From positions 1 to 64,000 of the forward strand of contig CALXKK010000006.1 in the NCBI GenBank assembly GCA_944388935.1: a stretch of DNA of 64,000 nucleotides. Direction: 5' to 3'. This DNA is from an uncultured Clostridia bacterium. Lineage in GTDB: Bacteria; Bacillota; Clostridia; TANB77; CAG-508. This document shows positions 1 through 9,552 of this stretch, in pieces; the first letter of the stretch is position 1; the number at the start of each line of letters is the position of its first letter. The notes under the pieces were generated by a model that worked only from the letters and a program-made list of their open reading frames with translations, had not been told where the DNA came from and searched no databases. Both the position numbers and the translations under genes were made by a program.

Positions 1-3000
1 ACTTTTGATGGTACTTGTGTTTCTGTTCCATCAATATAATGGTGTACTAATACGCTTGTGTCTTTTAATCTGTAATAATAATTTACTTCTGTAGTTCCTT
101 CTGTTATCGTTCCACTAGCGTTATCTGGAGTTTCTGCTAATTCATAATAATTACTTACATTATCTGCAGGATTTGTTGTGTAGCTATCTCCTTTTACTCC
201 TTCTATTGTCTCATCCTGGACTTCTCCTCCATCAGTACTTGGAACTCTCGTAGTTGTCTTATCTCCATCATCTAGAATATAGTGATGAACTATTACATTT
301 CCAGTCAAAATCGTATTTGTTATTGTAAATCCATTTGACATACTTCCTGTTGTTGAACTTGAATAGCAATTTAAATCATCAGTATTTTTTACTTGCTCTT
401 CTACTGTATAATTTATCTCACTTAAATTATCATCATATTTTGGAACACTAAATGTGTATGTCCAACTGTTTCCATTGTTTAATTCTTGTCTTCCAACTTC
501 TGCTGTTCCATTCTTTATTACTGCTACTATTCCATCTGGTCTCTTCTTAGCTACATCTGCATTGTCGTTCCATACTTTTGTTACTGGTATATTTATTTTC
601 TTTATTGTTAGACCTGCATTTACATTTGTCTCGATTAGTTCTGGACTTTGTATACTGTCCAACCTTGTTATTTCGTCCGTTTCTGCTGAATTCGTATTAA
701 ATTTACTGTTTATCTCTACGTTTGTTCCTACTTCTTTTTCTGTTAAATCATAATATGTTCCATTTACTTCTATTTGAACTTTATATTTTCCTTTTGCTAC
801 ATCTGTAAATTTATACTCTCCATTCTCGTTTGTGGTTGTCGTTGCAACCTGTGAGCTATTAGCAGTATTTATTAATTTTAAAGTTACATTATTTAAATAT
901 TTTTCTCCATCATCTATTACCCCATTATAATTATTATCTAACCATACTTTTCCTTCTATGTATCTATTTACAACCCTTGAATATACTCTAGATGTCTCCA
1001 TTTGTTCAGAATTGCTATATACTTGCGCCATTGCTGTGTTTGCATATACATCTTTTGCATTATTTCCATTTGTAGCAAGTGTTATTTCTAATTCTATTTT
1101 AGCTTTTCCTGCAAGCTCTCCTTTTATTGCAATTCCTTTTGATGCTTTGTTTACAATTCCGTTAGATATACTTTCCCAGATACTATCTGTTCCAATTCCC
1201 GTATTCTTAGCATCCATTCCCTTTACATTATCAGAATTTGTTGAATAAATTTTTAGGTTATCTAGTGCTTGATTACTTCCATTTACTGTTTGAACTACAT
1301 TTATATTCTTTAATGTGTAACTTCCACCAAAGCTACTTCCTCTACCATCTCCATTATATGGTAATACATCTAGTAATTGAAAATCTGGTACAGTTGCATC
1401 TGTTTTGTTTTCGTATGTTACTTTGTATTTAATCTCTCCGTTTTTCTCTATTATTGGTGTTTCTACCTCTTTATATAGTCTATGACTCTCTAGGTTTATT
1501 ATATTTATTGATGTTGTAGATGTTCTAAAACTTATTGCACTATTTCCTATTTTAGAAACTCCATCACTGCCTATTACTTCCGATACTACAAATTTTGCTT
1601 CATATTGTGTACCATTAGAAGATTCATTATCTATGTTTGCATCAAATGTAATTGGTGTTATTGTTTGTCCGGAAGTTACTCCATATATGTACCATACTAA
1701 TTTTTGACTGCCATCTGAATTTTCTGTTATTTCTGGCTCTGTATAACTACTTTCTCCTTTTTTACTACTTCCTTGTACATACTCTAATCCTTTTGCCAAA
1801 GTTACTTCTGCTTTTAACGTTACATTACTTATTTGTGAACTTAGATTACTATTGGCATCAAGTTGTGGTTCTACACTATACGTTACTGTATTTTCATTTT
1901 TTCCTAAATCATAATTTACTTTATTAGCATTTGAACTATCTACTGCCCTTATGTTTCCATGAATGTTAGCTCCTACTACTAATACTGTATTTCCCCATTG
2001 ATTACCTCCACTATGTGTTCCAGTTATCATATTTCCGTTTGCATCATATTCTGTTTTTATATATTGTTTATTTCCAGAATCCCATGTTGGTGTTGGCATT
2101 TCGTTTTCGGGATGTATTATTGAATATTTATCTCTGTCCAATTTATCAATCCACATTCTTGTTCTTTGAGTTATTCCATATGTTTTTCCAATCGTCGCTG
2201 TATTTTTTATTTTTAATGGTATAACTATAAAATTATTTTCTCCTGTACTTCTCGGTATATCTCCATCTATTGTTTCAACATAAACACCTATGCATATTCT
2301 ATCTTTTGGAATATTTTCTATATTGTCATAAATATCCATATCTACAATATTAGCGTTATTCATCTCTGTTTGGCTTGTCCAATTAGTTCCATCTTTTTTG
2401 GTTACATACCATATTCTAAAAGTTGGATTCCCTGCCATACTACCAATTTTATATTTACTTCCATTTTCAAAATATCTTGGTTCTATTCCATTACCATCAA
2501 ATTTTATAAATTTATCTGCTGATTGTATATTATAATCATTTGTTGCACTCATACTAAATTTAGACCAAAGTGTAAAATTTGCTTCTAAATTTACTCTTCC
2601 ATCACCTCGACCATATCCACTTTCAACAGTTCCGACAACTCTAGTATTTCCACTATATAATTCTATATATTGAGAATAAGAGCCTGGTTTATATATAAAA
2701 TGTTGTGTACTTACACTATCATCAGATGTCTTCATTTGGTTATTTATATTAACTCCTGTTGTAGAAGATATGTTCATATTATTATCTGAAATAGTTAAAT
2801 AATAATTTCTATCTTCTATTGTACTTGCTTCATTATCTGGTACAAATATTTGCATATATCCAACACTAAATGTTCCTATATTATCTGTATATATTTTAAC
2901 TTTATTATTATCGGCAGGCCATGATGATCTATAATATGGAAAAATGCCATTAAAACCATAATTATTTATTGTAACTTTCAACTTACTTCCTTCTTGAACT

Positions 3001-4079
3001 ATTTTTATATTTCCTGAATTATATGTTGAATAATCTGATGGTTCATTTATAGAATTATCATCTAAATATTTCCCTAATGGCAAAGTATAATCATATCTAT
3101 GATAGATATTAGTAGCATATAGTTCTCTTCCATTAATTAAACCCTCATTACTTTGTGTCCAGTCGTTTATTCTATAATTCCATAATATAGGTGTGCATTC
3201 ATTTGTTATATCTTCACGTTCGATTGATTCAAATTCAGTTCTTTCTAATTTTAAATCTATATCAAAGGATATTTCCCCTTTTGGATATTCTACTCCTTTT
3301 AATCCTTTGGATGCATTATCATTAAATAGTTGAACTGCAAAACCATACCCATACATTCTTCCTGAAGTTTCACCTTCACCATAATCAACTGTTGTCTTAT
3401 TTAATAATTTATCCGTATTACTATCTAACTGCACATTATACTTTCCTGTTGCACTAACTATTACTTTCTGTGCTGTTGTCGTAGCTTTTTCTGTATTGTC
3501 ATTCCCATCTATATTAAAGTTAAAAGTAGGTTGTATCTCTGTTCCATTTCCTGCTCCATAAACTTGAAGAACAAATACTAGAGTTTGTTTTGCAGAAGAA
3601 GATGTTTCTGTATCAGCTACTGTATAACTTCCTGTAACTGTTCTACCATCTCCGCTAACTTTTCCATTCACCATCCATTGCATTGAGCTTAAATCCCATT
3701 TCACAAGGTTTGCTATATCTTCTGGCAAAGTAGCTTCTACATTTATTTTAGAACCTGCAATTGCTTTGCTGTCTTTTGAATTCATTGTTAAATCCACTGT
3801 CCATGTTACTTGGTCAAATGAACGAACAATATTGTTGTCTTCTGAACTATCGTTTCCAGGTTCATCATCATTATCAAATGGTCCTGTTCCTGTCTTTGTG
3901 CTAATTATTGCTGCTGAACTTACAACCGCATTTGATTCGTTTGCGTTTCTTATATTTTCTCCAATCCCATTTATTATTCCGTTCCTCATTTTAGGATTTA
4001 AACGAATTGCAGCCACGCACAAAAATGCTAATATTAAAAATACTAGCATTGGCCATTTTATTATTCTCCTTTTATCCAT
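1..4079 (-). CDS. Large multidomain surface adhesin (C-terminus outside window)
   Basis: The open frame continues past the left edge, so about 1359 N-terminal residues are visible. From the ATG ending at 4079 the product starts MDKRRIIKWP and has one hydrophobic segment at about residues 9-26, a signal peptide or membrane anchor. A long Asn/Thr/Ser-rich beta-type ectodomain follows. Near residues 880-930 there is a DUF11-like stretch (YKVTYENKTD). Near 1040-1105 there is an SdrD/Cna-B-like domain with an acidic loop (DNNYNGVIDDGE). Near 1160-1225 there is a second Cna-B domain (VTKVWNDNAD), then MucBP-like repeats (VHHYI.DG). These folds are typical of wall-anchored adhesins; the anchor itself is not in view. 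The ATG at 4079 has no well-placed ribosome site: the nearest AGGAG is 20 bases upstream inside a hairpin. The frame is open upstream through a CA tract, so translation probably starts at 4228 when the tract length permits. Confidence 0.85.
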   Translation of the reverse strand, partial: MDKRRIIKWPMLVFLILAFLCVAAIRLNPKMRNGIINGIGENIRNANESNAVVSSAAIISTKTGTGPFDNDDEPGNDSSEDNNIVRSFDQVTWTVDLTMNSKDSKAIAGSKINVEATLPEDIANLVKWDLSSMQWMVNGKVSGDGRTVTGSYTVADTETSSSAKQTLVFVLQVYGAGNGTEIQPTFNFNIDGNDNTEKATTTAQKVIVSATGKYNVQLDSNTDKLLNKTTVDYGEGETSGRMYGYGFAVQLFNDNASKGLKGVEYPKGEISFDIDLKLERTEFESIEREDITNECTPILWNYRINDWTQSNEGLINGRELYATNIYHRYDYTLPLGKYLDDNSINEPSDYSTYNSGNIKIVQEGSKLKVTINNYGFNGIFPYYRSSWPADNNKVKIYTDNIGTFSVGYMQIFVPDNEASTIEDRNYYLTISDNNMNISSTTGVNINNQMKTSDDSVSTQHFIYKPGSYSQYIELYSGNTRVVGTVESGYGRGDGRVNLEANFTLWSKFSMSATNDYNIQSADKFIKFDGNGIEPRYFENGSKYKIGSMAGNPTFRIWYVTKKDGTNWTSQTEMNNANIVDMDIYDNIENIPKDRICIGVYVETIDGDIPRSTGENNFIVIPLKIKNTATIGKTYGITQRTRMWIDKLDRDKYSIIHPENEMPTPTWDSGNKQYIKTEYDANGNMITGTHSGGNQWGNTVLVVGANIHGNIRAVDSSNANKVNYDLGKNENTVTYSVEPQLDANSNLSSQISNVTLKAEVTLAKGLEYVQGSSKKGESSYTEPEITENSDGSQKLVWYIYGVTSGQTITPITFDANIDNESSNGTQYEAKFVVSEVIGSDGVSKIGNSAISFRTSTTSINIINLESHRLYKEVETPIIEKNGEIKYKVTYENKTDATVPDFQLLDVLPYNGDGRGSSFGGSYTLKNINVVQTVNGSNQALDNLKIYSTNSDNVKGMDAKNTGIGTDSIWESISNGIVNKASKGIAIKGELAGKAKIELEITLATNGNNAKDVYANTAMAQVYSNSEQMETSRVYSRVVNRYIEGKVWLDNNYNGVIDDGEKYLNNVTLKLINTANSSQVATTTTNENGEYKFTDVAKGKYKVQIEVNGTYYDLTEKEVGTNVEINSKFNTNSAETDEITRLDSIQSPELIETNVNAGLTIKKINIPVTKVWNDNADVAKKRPDGIVAVIKNGTAEVGRQELNNGNSWTYTFSVPKYDDNLSEINYTVEEQVKNTDDLNCYSSSTTGSMSNGFTITNTILTGNVIVHHYILDDGDKTTTRVPSTDGGEVQDETIEGVKGDSYTTNPADNVSNYYELAETPDNASGTITEGTTEVNYYYRLKDTSVLVHHYIDGTETQVPSK

Positions 4080-4123
4080 CACTTTTAGAGCAGACTTTTC
4101 TCCTGCTCTTTTTTCTTTTTGGC

Positions 4124-4228
<105 letters not shown>

Positions 4229-4271
4229 AATTTGTATGCACCTACTTTTTCCATACTAATTTATTATTTTT

Positions 4272-4300
4272 ATTGTAACTACTTATATATAATAAGTAAA
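4272..4300 (-). promoter_or_regulatory. Candidate sigma-A promoter of the adhesin
   Basis: On the minus strand TTTACT (4300-4295) and TACAAT (4277-4272) are separated by 17 bases, about 45 bases before the ATG at 4228. The hairpin at 4301-4336 directly upstream would insulate it from the antitoxin gene. Confidence 0.45.
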
Positions 4301-4336
4301 TAGAGCACTGTTTCACATTTTTGAAACAATGCTCTA
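4301..4336 (-). terminator. Hairpin between antitoxin and adhesin genes
   Basis: A 15-base stem (TAGAGCACTGTTTCA and its near complement, one mismatch) with a short loop. On the minus strand it is followed by a short T-containing run. It probably terminates the antitoxin transcript; the T-tract is weak. Confidence 0.5.
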
Positions 4337-4421
4337 TCTCTTTACGGAAGCCATTTTTCGACGTTCTATATTATTTTTTTGTTACATTAAACATTTTTTC
4401 CTAATTTTTATTTTTTTAGCC

Positions 4422-4691
4422 CTATTTATCTAACTCCTCAAACATTTCATCTACATTATCAAAAGTTTTACTTAAGTTTTTTCCTTTCATTGTATCTTCC
4501 ATAGCTTTTGTAGTTTCTTCATTAAATCTAGGCTTTTTTATTTCAAAAGGTATTCCCTCATTTAAAATGACTTGATTTAAGAATACATTTACAGCTTCAG
4601 CAATTGTTAAGCCTAATTCATTTAATGTTTTTTCCGCTCTTTCTTTTACACTTGGTTCTACTCTTATATGCAAAGTTTCCGTTTTTGCCAT
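4422..4691 (-). CDS. DinJ/RelB-family antitoxin, apparently without a toxin partner
   Basis: The product has 89 residues. The N-terminal ribbon-helix-helix (LHIRVEPSVKERAEKTLNELGLT) and the following segment (AVNVFLNQVILNEGIPFEI) are characteristic of the DinJ/RelB antitoxin family, which dimerises on its own operator and neutralises a YafQ/RelE-type mRNA interferase through its acidic C-terminal tail, here ending DEMFEELDK. The start follows a GGAGG site. In this family the toxin gene normally follows immediately, but the 120 bases downstream hold only an 8-codon frame and a terminator-like hairpin. It is either a solitary antitoxin acting as a repressor or anti-toxin, or the remnant of a pair. 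Confidence 0.85.
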   Translation of the reverse strand: MAKTETLHIRVEPSVKERAEKTLNELGLTIAEAVNVFLNQVILNEGIPFEIKKPRFNEETTKAMEDTMKGKNLSKTFDNVDEMFEELDK

Positions 4692-4822
4692 AAATAAACA
4701 CCTCCAAATTTATTGTATACATTGTATCACTTTTCTTATGCGTTTGCAATACAATTATAAACTTTTTCGTTGACTCAATTCGAGTTCTTCCGCTTTTTTT
4801 CGATAAAAAATATAAATAATAA

Positions 4823-4872
4823 AAGCATCTATTAATCGCTTTCTTCTTAAAAGTTCACATTAATAGATGCTT
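4823..4872 (-). terminator. Rho-independent terminator of pflB-pflA
   Basis: A 14-base perfect inverted repeat (AAGCATCTATTAAT and complement) with a 22-base loop. On the minus strand it is followed by a T-rich run, about 75 bases past the pflA stop. Confidence 0.7.
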
Positions 4873-4906
4873 CTTTCTTTATTTAATATTTAATTATGTT
4901 TACCAA

Positions 4907-4936
4907 TGAACTTTTAAGGTCCGTCCCTAAAGTTCA
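4907..4936. repeat. GGACGGACC-core palindrome, copy 1
   Basis: An imperfect palindrome (TGAACTTTTAAGG, then TCCGTCC, then CTAAAGTTCA) whose centre matches the core of similar intergenic elements at 5688, 14301 and 53130. It sits directly after pflA. Confidence 0.55.
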
Positions 4937-4945
4937 AAGTTTTAC

Positions 4946-5668
4946 TTAAATTCCTAAAATCTTCTTCGCCCTATCTACCTCTTCATTTGTTGGTGCTTTT
5001 ACACCTTCCAATTCATATGGTACGTTTAATTCTTCCCATTTGAATTTTCCTAAATCATGATATGGCAATATTTCTACTTTAGAAACTGTTTTCAATGAAT
5101 TTATAAATTCTCTTAATTTAATTAAATCTTCTTCTTTATCTGTATAACCAGGAACTAAAACTTGTCTTATCCACATTTCTTTCCCATGGTCACTTAAATA
5201 TTTTGCAAATTCTAATTCGTATTTATTAGAAGCTCCAATTAAATCTTTACAAATCTCATCATTTATGCATTTTATATCTAATAAAAATAAATCCGTAAGG
5301 TCTATTACTTCTTTAATTTTATCCGTAATTGGCAGATTTCCAGAAGTATCAATTGCTACGCTTATATGCCTTTTCTTCATTTCTTTTGCTAAAGTTATTA
5401 ATGCATCTGGCTGTAACAATGGTTCACCACCACTTACTGTGATTCCGCCATCTTTACTCATATAGGCTGTATATCTTTCAATTTTCTCTACAACGTCCTT
5501 TATGTCGTAGACTGTCCCAGAATTCATATCCCATGTATCACGATTTTGGCAATATTTACATTGTAAGTGACAACCCTGCGTAAATATTACATATCTTATT
5601 CCTGGGCCATCTACAGCGCCCAATGTTTCAAAGGAATGTATTCTCATTTGATTTTTTACGTCCATCAT
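4946..5668 (-). CDS. pflA: Pyruvate formate-lyase activating enzyme
   Basis: A radical-SAM enzyme that installs the glycyl radical on pyruvate formate-lyase. The cluster motif CxxxCxxC is visible as CHLQCKYC near the N-terminus, followed by the conserved GGITVSGGEPLLQ stretch. I chose the ATG at 5668 (MMDVKNQMRI) because GGAGG lies just upstream; the next ATG at 5665 is equally possible, and an ATG at 5686 lies upstream of that ribosome site. It follows pflB on the same strand, 82 bases downstream, with a GGGAC-type repeat between. The pair is the usual anaerobic cassette that makes acetyl-CoA and formate. Length (240 residues) is normal. Confidence 0.96.
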   Translation of the reverse strand: MMDVKNQMRIHSFETLGAVDGPGIRYVIFTQGCHLQCKYCQNRDTWDMNSGTVYDIKDVVEKIERYTAYMSKDGGITVSGGEPLLQPDALITLAKEMKKRHISVAIDTSGNLPITDKIKEVIDLTDLFLLDIKCINDEICKDLIGASNKYELEFAKYLSDHGKEMWIRQVLVPGYTDKEEDLIKLREFINSLKTVSKVEILPYHDLGKFKWEELNVPYELEGVKAPTNEEVDRAKKILGI

Positions 5669-5687
5669 ATTTCCTCCAATTAACATA

Positions 5688-5736
5688 GAAACAGGGGATG
5701 GTTCTGTTTCCTTTTGGAATTTCTAGAATCGTCCCC
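5688..5736. repeat. GGGACGG-type imperfect palindrome, copy 2
   Basis: It lies between pflB and pflA. It contains AGGGGATGGTTC on the plus strand, TTTCTAGAA in the middle and CGTCCCC at the far end, which together match the arms and middle of the copy at 14301. Confidence 0.5.
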
Positions 5737-5750
5737 ATTTTTCTTAATTA

Positions 5751-7997
5751 TTATATTCTTTCATGAATTGTTCTGTGTATTACATCTAATTGTTGTTCTC
5801 TTGTTAATTTTATAAAGTTAACTGCATATCCAGAAACACGTACTGTTAATTGTGGGTATTTTTCTGGATGTTCCATTGCATCCTCTAGTAATGCTCTATC
5901 AAATACATTTACATTTATGTGATGTCCTGTTTGGATAAAATATCCTTGTAACATATTTACCATATTAGTAATTTGTGTTTCTTTGTCTTTTCCTAATGTT
6001 CCAGGTGTTATTGCAAATGTATAAGAAATACCGTCTTCTGAATATTCATATGGTAGTTTTGCAATAGAGTTCATAGAAGCTAAAGCTCCGTTAACATCTC
6101 TTCCGTGTAATGGGTTTGCTCCTGGTCCGAAAGGTTCTCCTGCTCTTCTTCCATCTGGAGTATTTCCTGTTGCTTTACCGTATACAACGTTTGATGTGAT
6201 TGTTAAGATTGATAATGTGTGTTTAGAATTTCTGTATGTTACGTGTTTTTGTAATTTTCTTAAGAATGTTTTTACTAAGTCTACTGCAATATTATCAACT
6301 CTGTCATCATCATTTCCGAATTTAGGAAAATCTCCTTCTACTTTATAATCTACAGCTAAACCGTCTTCATTTCTTATTACTTTTACTTTTGCATATTTTA
6401 TTGCAGAAAGTGAATCTGCAACTACAGATAAACCTGCAATACCACAAGCCATAGTTCTTACTATATCTGCATCTCTATCATGTAATGCCATTTCTAATGC
6501 TTCATAAGAATATTTGTCGTGCATATAATGAATTGCATTTAATGCTTTAATATATATTTTTGCTACATAATCCATCATTTGGTCAAATTTTTCCATAACT
6601 TCATCATAATCTAGGTATTCTGAAGTGATTGGCTCAAATAATGGTGTAACTTGTTTTCCTGTCATTTCATCTTTTCCACCATTAATTGCATATAATAGTG
6701 CTTTTGCTAGGTTTGCTCTTGCTCCGAAGAATTGCATTTGTTTTCCTATCTTCATAGCAGAAACACAACAAGCTATTCCGTAGTCATCTCCAAGTGTAAT
6801 TCTCATTAAATCATCATTTTCGTATTGAATTGATGATGTAGCTATAGAGATTTTTGCACAGTATCTCTTAAATGGTTCTGGTAAATTCTTTGACCATAAA
6901 ACTGTTAAGTTTGGTTCTGGAGCTGATCCTAAGTTTTCTAATGTGTGTAATACTCTGTATGAGTTCTTTGTAACTAAAGTTCTTCCGTCGATTCCCATAC
7001 CTCCGATGCTTTCTGTTACCCAAACTGGATCTCCACTGAATAATTCATTGTATTCTGGAGCTCTTAAGAATCTAACTAATCTTAATTTTATTATAAATTG
7101 GTCCATTAAAGATTGAGCTTCTTCCTCTGTTAAAACTCCGTTTTCTAAATCTCTTTCTATATATATGTCTAAGAATGTTGATGTTCTTCCTAAACTCATT
7201 GCTGCTCCGTTTTGGTCTTTTATTGCTGCTAAATATCCAAAATATAACCATTGTATTGCTTCTTTAGCATTAGAAGCAGGCTCTGATATATCGAATCCAT
7301 AAGATTCAGCCATTTCTTTTAATTGTTTTAATGCTTTTATTTGATCTGCAACTTCTTCTCTTTCACGAATAACAGACTCTGTAAATTCATCTGTATTTAA
7401 TGATGTGTCTAGTAATTTTTGTTTGTCTGCAATTAGTACATCCACACCATATAAAGCGACCCTTCTGTAGTCACCAATAATTCTTCCTCTTCCATATCCA
7501 TCTGGAAGTCCTGTAATTAAGTGTGAACTTCTTGCTGCTCTAATATCTTTTGTGTATACATCGAATACACCATCGTTATGTGTTTTTCTTAAAGTATGAT
7601 AAACATATTCTACTTCGTTATCAACTTTAAAACCATAACTTGCAGCTGATTTTTCTACAATTCTAATTCCTCCATTTGGCATTATTGCTCTTTTTAATGG
7701 AGCATCTGTTTGTAATCCTACAATTTCCTCTAAATCTTTATCTATATATCCTGGTGCATAGGCATTTATTCTTGAAGGTGTTTTGCAATCTGCATCTAAA
7801 ACTCCTCCATTATCTCTTTCTTTTTGATATAGGTCCATTACCTCGTCCCATAATTTTTTAGATTTTTCTGAGACTCCCTTTAAAAAGCTTTCATCTCCTT
7901 CATATGGAGTATAGTTTGCTTGAATGAATCCTCTTACATCTATTTCTTTGGTCCATTCTCCATCTTTTTTAAAGCCATCCCATTGTTTAAACTTCAT
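5751..7997 (-). CDS. pflB: Formate C-acetyltransferase (pyruvate formate-lyase)
   Basis: A glycyl radical enzyme that converts pyruvate and CoA to acetyl-CoA and formate in the cytoplasm under anaerobiosis. The 748 residues compare with about 760 in E. coli. The catalytic cysteine pair is at residues 410-411 ([10 protein letters not shown]). The glycyl radical loop near the C-terminus reads [10 protein letters not shown], with the radical glycine at residue 723. The start follows a strong GGGAGG site. It is divergent from the XRE regulator at 8211 across 213 bases holding a palindromic operator candidate, and co-directional with pflA. Confidence 0.98.
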   Translation of the reverse strand: MKFKQWDGFKKDGEWTKEIDVRGFIQANYTPYEGDESFLKGVSEKSKKLWDEVMDLYQKERDNGGVLDADCKTPSRINAYAPGYIDKDLEEIVGLQTDAPLKRAIMPNGGIRIVEKSAASYGFKVDNEVEYVYHTLRKTHNDGVFDVYTKDIRAARSSHLITGLPDGYGRGRIIGDYRRVALYGVDVLIADKQKLLDTSLNTDEFTESVIREREEVADQIKALKQLKEMAESYGFDISEPASNAKEAIQWLYFGYLAAIKDQNGAAMSLGRTSTFLDIYIERDLENGVLTEEEAQSLMDQFIIKLRLVRFLRAPEYNELFSGDPVWVTESIGGMGIDGRTLVTKNSYRVLHTLENLGSAPEPNLTVLWSKNLPEPFKRYCAKISIATSSIQYENDDLMRITLGDDYGIACCVSAMKIGKQMQFFGARANLAKALLYAINGGKDEMTGKQVTPLFEPITSEYLDYDEVMEKFDQMMDYVAKIYIKALNAIHYMHDKYSYEALEMALHDRDADIVRTMACGIAGLSVVADSLSAIKYAKVKVIRNEDGLAVDYKVEGDFPKFGNDDDRVDNIAVDLVKTFLRKLQKHVTYRNSKHTLSILTITSNVVYGKATGNTPDGRRAGEPFGPGANPLHGRDVNGALASMNSIAKLPYEYSEDGISYTFAITPGTLGKDKETQITNMVNMLQGYFIQTGHHINVNVFDRALLEDAMEHPEKYPQLTVRVSGYAVNFIKLTREQQLDVIHRTIHERI

Positions 7998-8051
7998 GAT
8001 ATACCTCCCATAATATATATTAGCATACCGCTTTAATCATCATAACATAAG

Positions 8052-8066
8052 TGATAATAGTTATCA
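8052..8066. promoter_or_regulatory. Palindromic operator candidate between pflB and the XRE gene
   Basis: TGATAATAGTTATCA is a perfect 6+3+6 inverted repeat about 55 bases before the pflB start. The minus strand carries a possible -10 (TAATAT) between it and pflB. It could bind the adjacent XRE protein or a redox regulator; the sequence does not say which. Confidence 0.45.
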
Positions 8067-8210
8067 ATAAATTTTTGAAAATTTAAGAATATTTTATCGA
8101 ATTCATGGAACAATAATATCAATTAATGGCTTAATATTTACCAAATAGTTTCTTCTAGGCGTTTTATTTAAATGCTATATTGAACATACTAAAATATTGG
8201 GAGGAGCATT

Positions 8211-8540
8211 ATGGCTTTAGATTATTCTATTATTGGAGAAAGATTAAAACAAGCAAGACTTTCTAAAAATTTGACTCAAGAAAATTTAGCTGAGCAATTA
8301 GACGTTTCTGTTGCTTTCTTGAGCCGAGTAGAACGCGGACATTCACATCTTAATTTAAATAGACTAGCTCAAGTTTGTAAATTATTAGATGTTTCAGAAG
8401 GTTATATTTTATCTGGAAGTTCAGAAGATTCTAAATCATATCTTGATGAAGATTTTAAGAAAATATTAGATAAATGTTCTCCAGAAAAACAAAGACTTAT
8501 TTATAATATTGCTAAAACAATAGCCGAAGATGAGAATTAA
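8211..8540 (+). CDS. XRE-family helix-turn-helix regulator
   Basis: The product has 109 residues with an N-terminal HTH_3 domain at about residues 6-62 (IGERLKQARLSKNLTQENLAEQ, LSRVERGH) and a short helical C-terminal extension that may mediate dimerisation. A GGGAGGAG ribosome site precedes the ATG. It is transcribed divergently from pflB. Its stop codon abuts the stop of the convergent S4-domain gene (8540 and 8541). A role in pfl control is suggested only by position. The second XRE gene at 15448 has similar size and design but a clearly different sequence. Confidence 0.9.
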   Translation: MALDYSIIGERLKQARLSKNLTQENLAEQLDVSVAFLSRVERGHSHLNLNRLAQVCKLLDVSEGYILSGSSEDSKSYLDEDFKKILDKCSPEKQRLIYNIAKTIAEDEN

Positions 8541-8777
8541 TTATAATAATTCTATCATCTCCGGCATATTTTTTCCTAATGTTTTTGGTATTGCTATAAT
8601 TTTAAATTTTGATATTTTTTCTCCAAATTTTATTTCTACTATATCTCCAATTTTAACTTCGTAACTAGGCTTTACCTGTTTTCCATTTACAGATATTCTT
8701 CCCATATCAGCCATTTCGTTTGCTATTGTTCTTCTTTTTATAACTCTTGCTACTTTTAAAAATTTATCTATTCTCAT
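8541..8777 (-). CDS. rqcP: S4-domain RNA-binding protein, RqcP (YabO)-like
   Basis: The 78-residue protein is almost entirely one S4 domain (MRIDKFLKVARVIKRRTIANE, then GRISVNGKQVKPSYEVKIGD). It matches the family of small Firmicutes proteins that bind obstructed 50S subunits in ribosome quality control with RqcH. The length is typical. It is convergent with the XRE gene with no spacer. Paralogous S4 proteins of similar size exist, so the symbol rests on the N-terminal signature. Confidence 0.85.
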   Translation of the reverse strand: MRIDKFLKVARVIKRRTIANEMADMGRISVNGKQVKPSYEVKIGDIVEIKFGEKISKFKIIAIPKTLGKNMPEMIELL

Positions 8778-8928
8778 TTCTTATTCCTTTCCTTACTTTA
8801 TTCATTTTTTTACGAAACATCCAGATTAAATTAAAATCAAATTCTTCCAAAATTTAATTAAATACTGCTAAGATGTAATAGTTGTTACCTCTACTTGGTT
8901 TAACAAGGATTAAATTTAGTTATTTAAC

Positions 8929-9408
8929 CTATCTTCTTCTATAACATCCACAAAAAGTACCTGTATTATTTTGGTTTCCATTTTGATTATTAGAATCTAA
9001 TAACCTTACTCTTCCGTTTACAGTTAATGTATTATTGTCTCCATTATCATTTCCATTATTGCAATTATTATTACAGTTATTATTACCATTATTTCTACCA
9101 CTTCTTCCATTACGAGAACAACCACAATTGTTATCATCATCACAATTATTGCAATTGTTAACGCAATTTCTTATACTTCGTATAAATCTACAAATGTATT
9201 TACTAATTAATGCTGCTAAAAACGATATTATTGTATAAATTATAGCAAGTATAAAAAATAATGTACTAGAAAATATTACTGCAATTAATAGTAATATAGA
9301 AAATATAATTGAAGCAACAAGTACTGGGCAATCTAAAAGTTTTTCTAAAGCTATGGAAATTACTATTACTGCAAATGGTATTGCAAAAAATATTAATAAA
9401 ACATTCAT
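8929..9408 (-). CDS. Small membrane protein with Asn/Cys-rich cytoplasmic or exposed tail
   Basis: The 159 residues form two parts. Residues 1-75 contain two or three hydrophobic segments and resemble the DUF2651-type small membrane proteins of Bacillus by pattern (IPFAVIVISIAL, then FFILAIIYTIISFLAALISKYI). Residues 76-159 are low complexity: about nine Cys, many Asn and Asp, then a last segment ending TFCGCYRRR. The Cys/Asn tail could bind metal or be cross-linked, for instance in a spore layer. That is inference only and I recognise no function. It stands alone between the rqcP-like gene and truA. Confidence 0.7.
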   Translation of the reverse strand: MNVLLIFFAIPFAVIVISIALEKLLDCPVLVASIIFSILLLIAVIFSSTLFFILAIIYTIISFLAALISKYICRFIRSIRNCVNNCNNCDDDNNCGCSRNGRSGRNNGNNNCNNNCNNGNDNGDNNTLTVNGRVRLLDSNNQNGNQNNTGTFCGCYRRR

Positions 9409-9552
9409 AATAATTCAAATCCTTTCACGCTTTTATCGCGATATCTTTTCTTATCTTATATATATTATGAATGTATAATTTTTTTGTTACTAATTATAGT
9501 TAACTTAAATTTTCTTATAATTAGGCAACAAACAAAGTTCTGCTATCTATCA

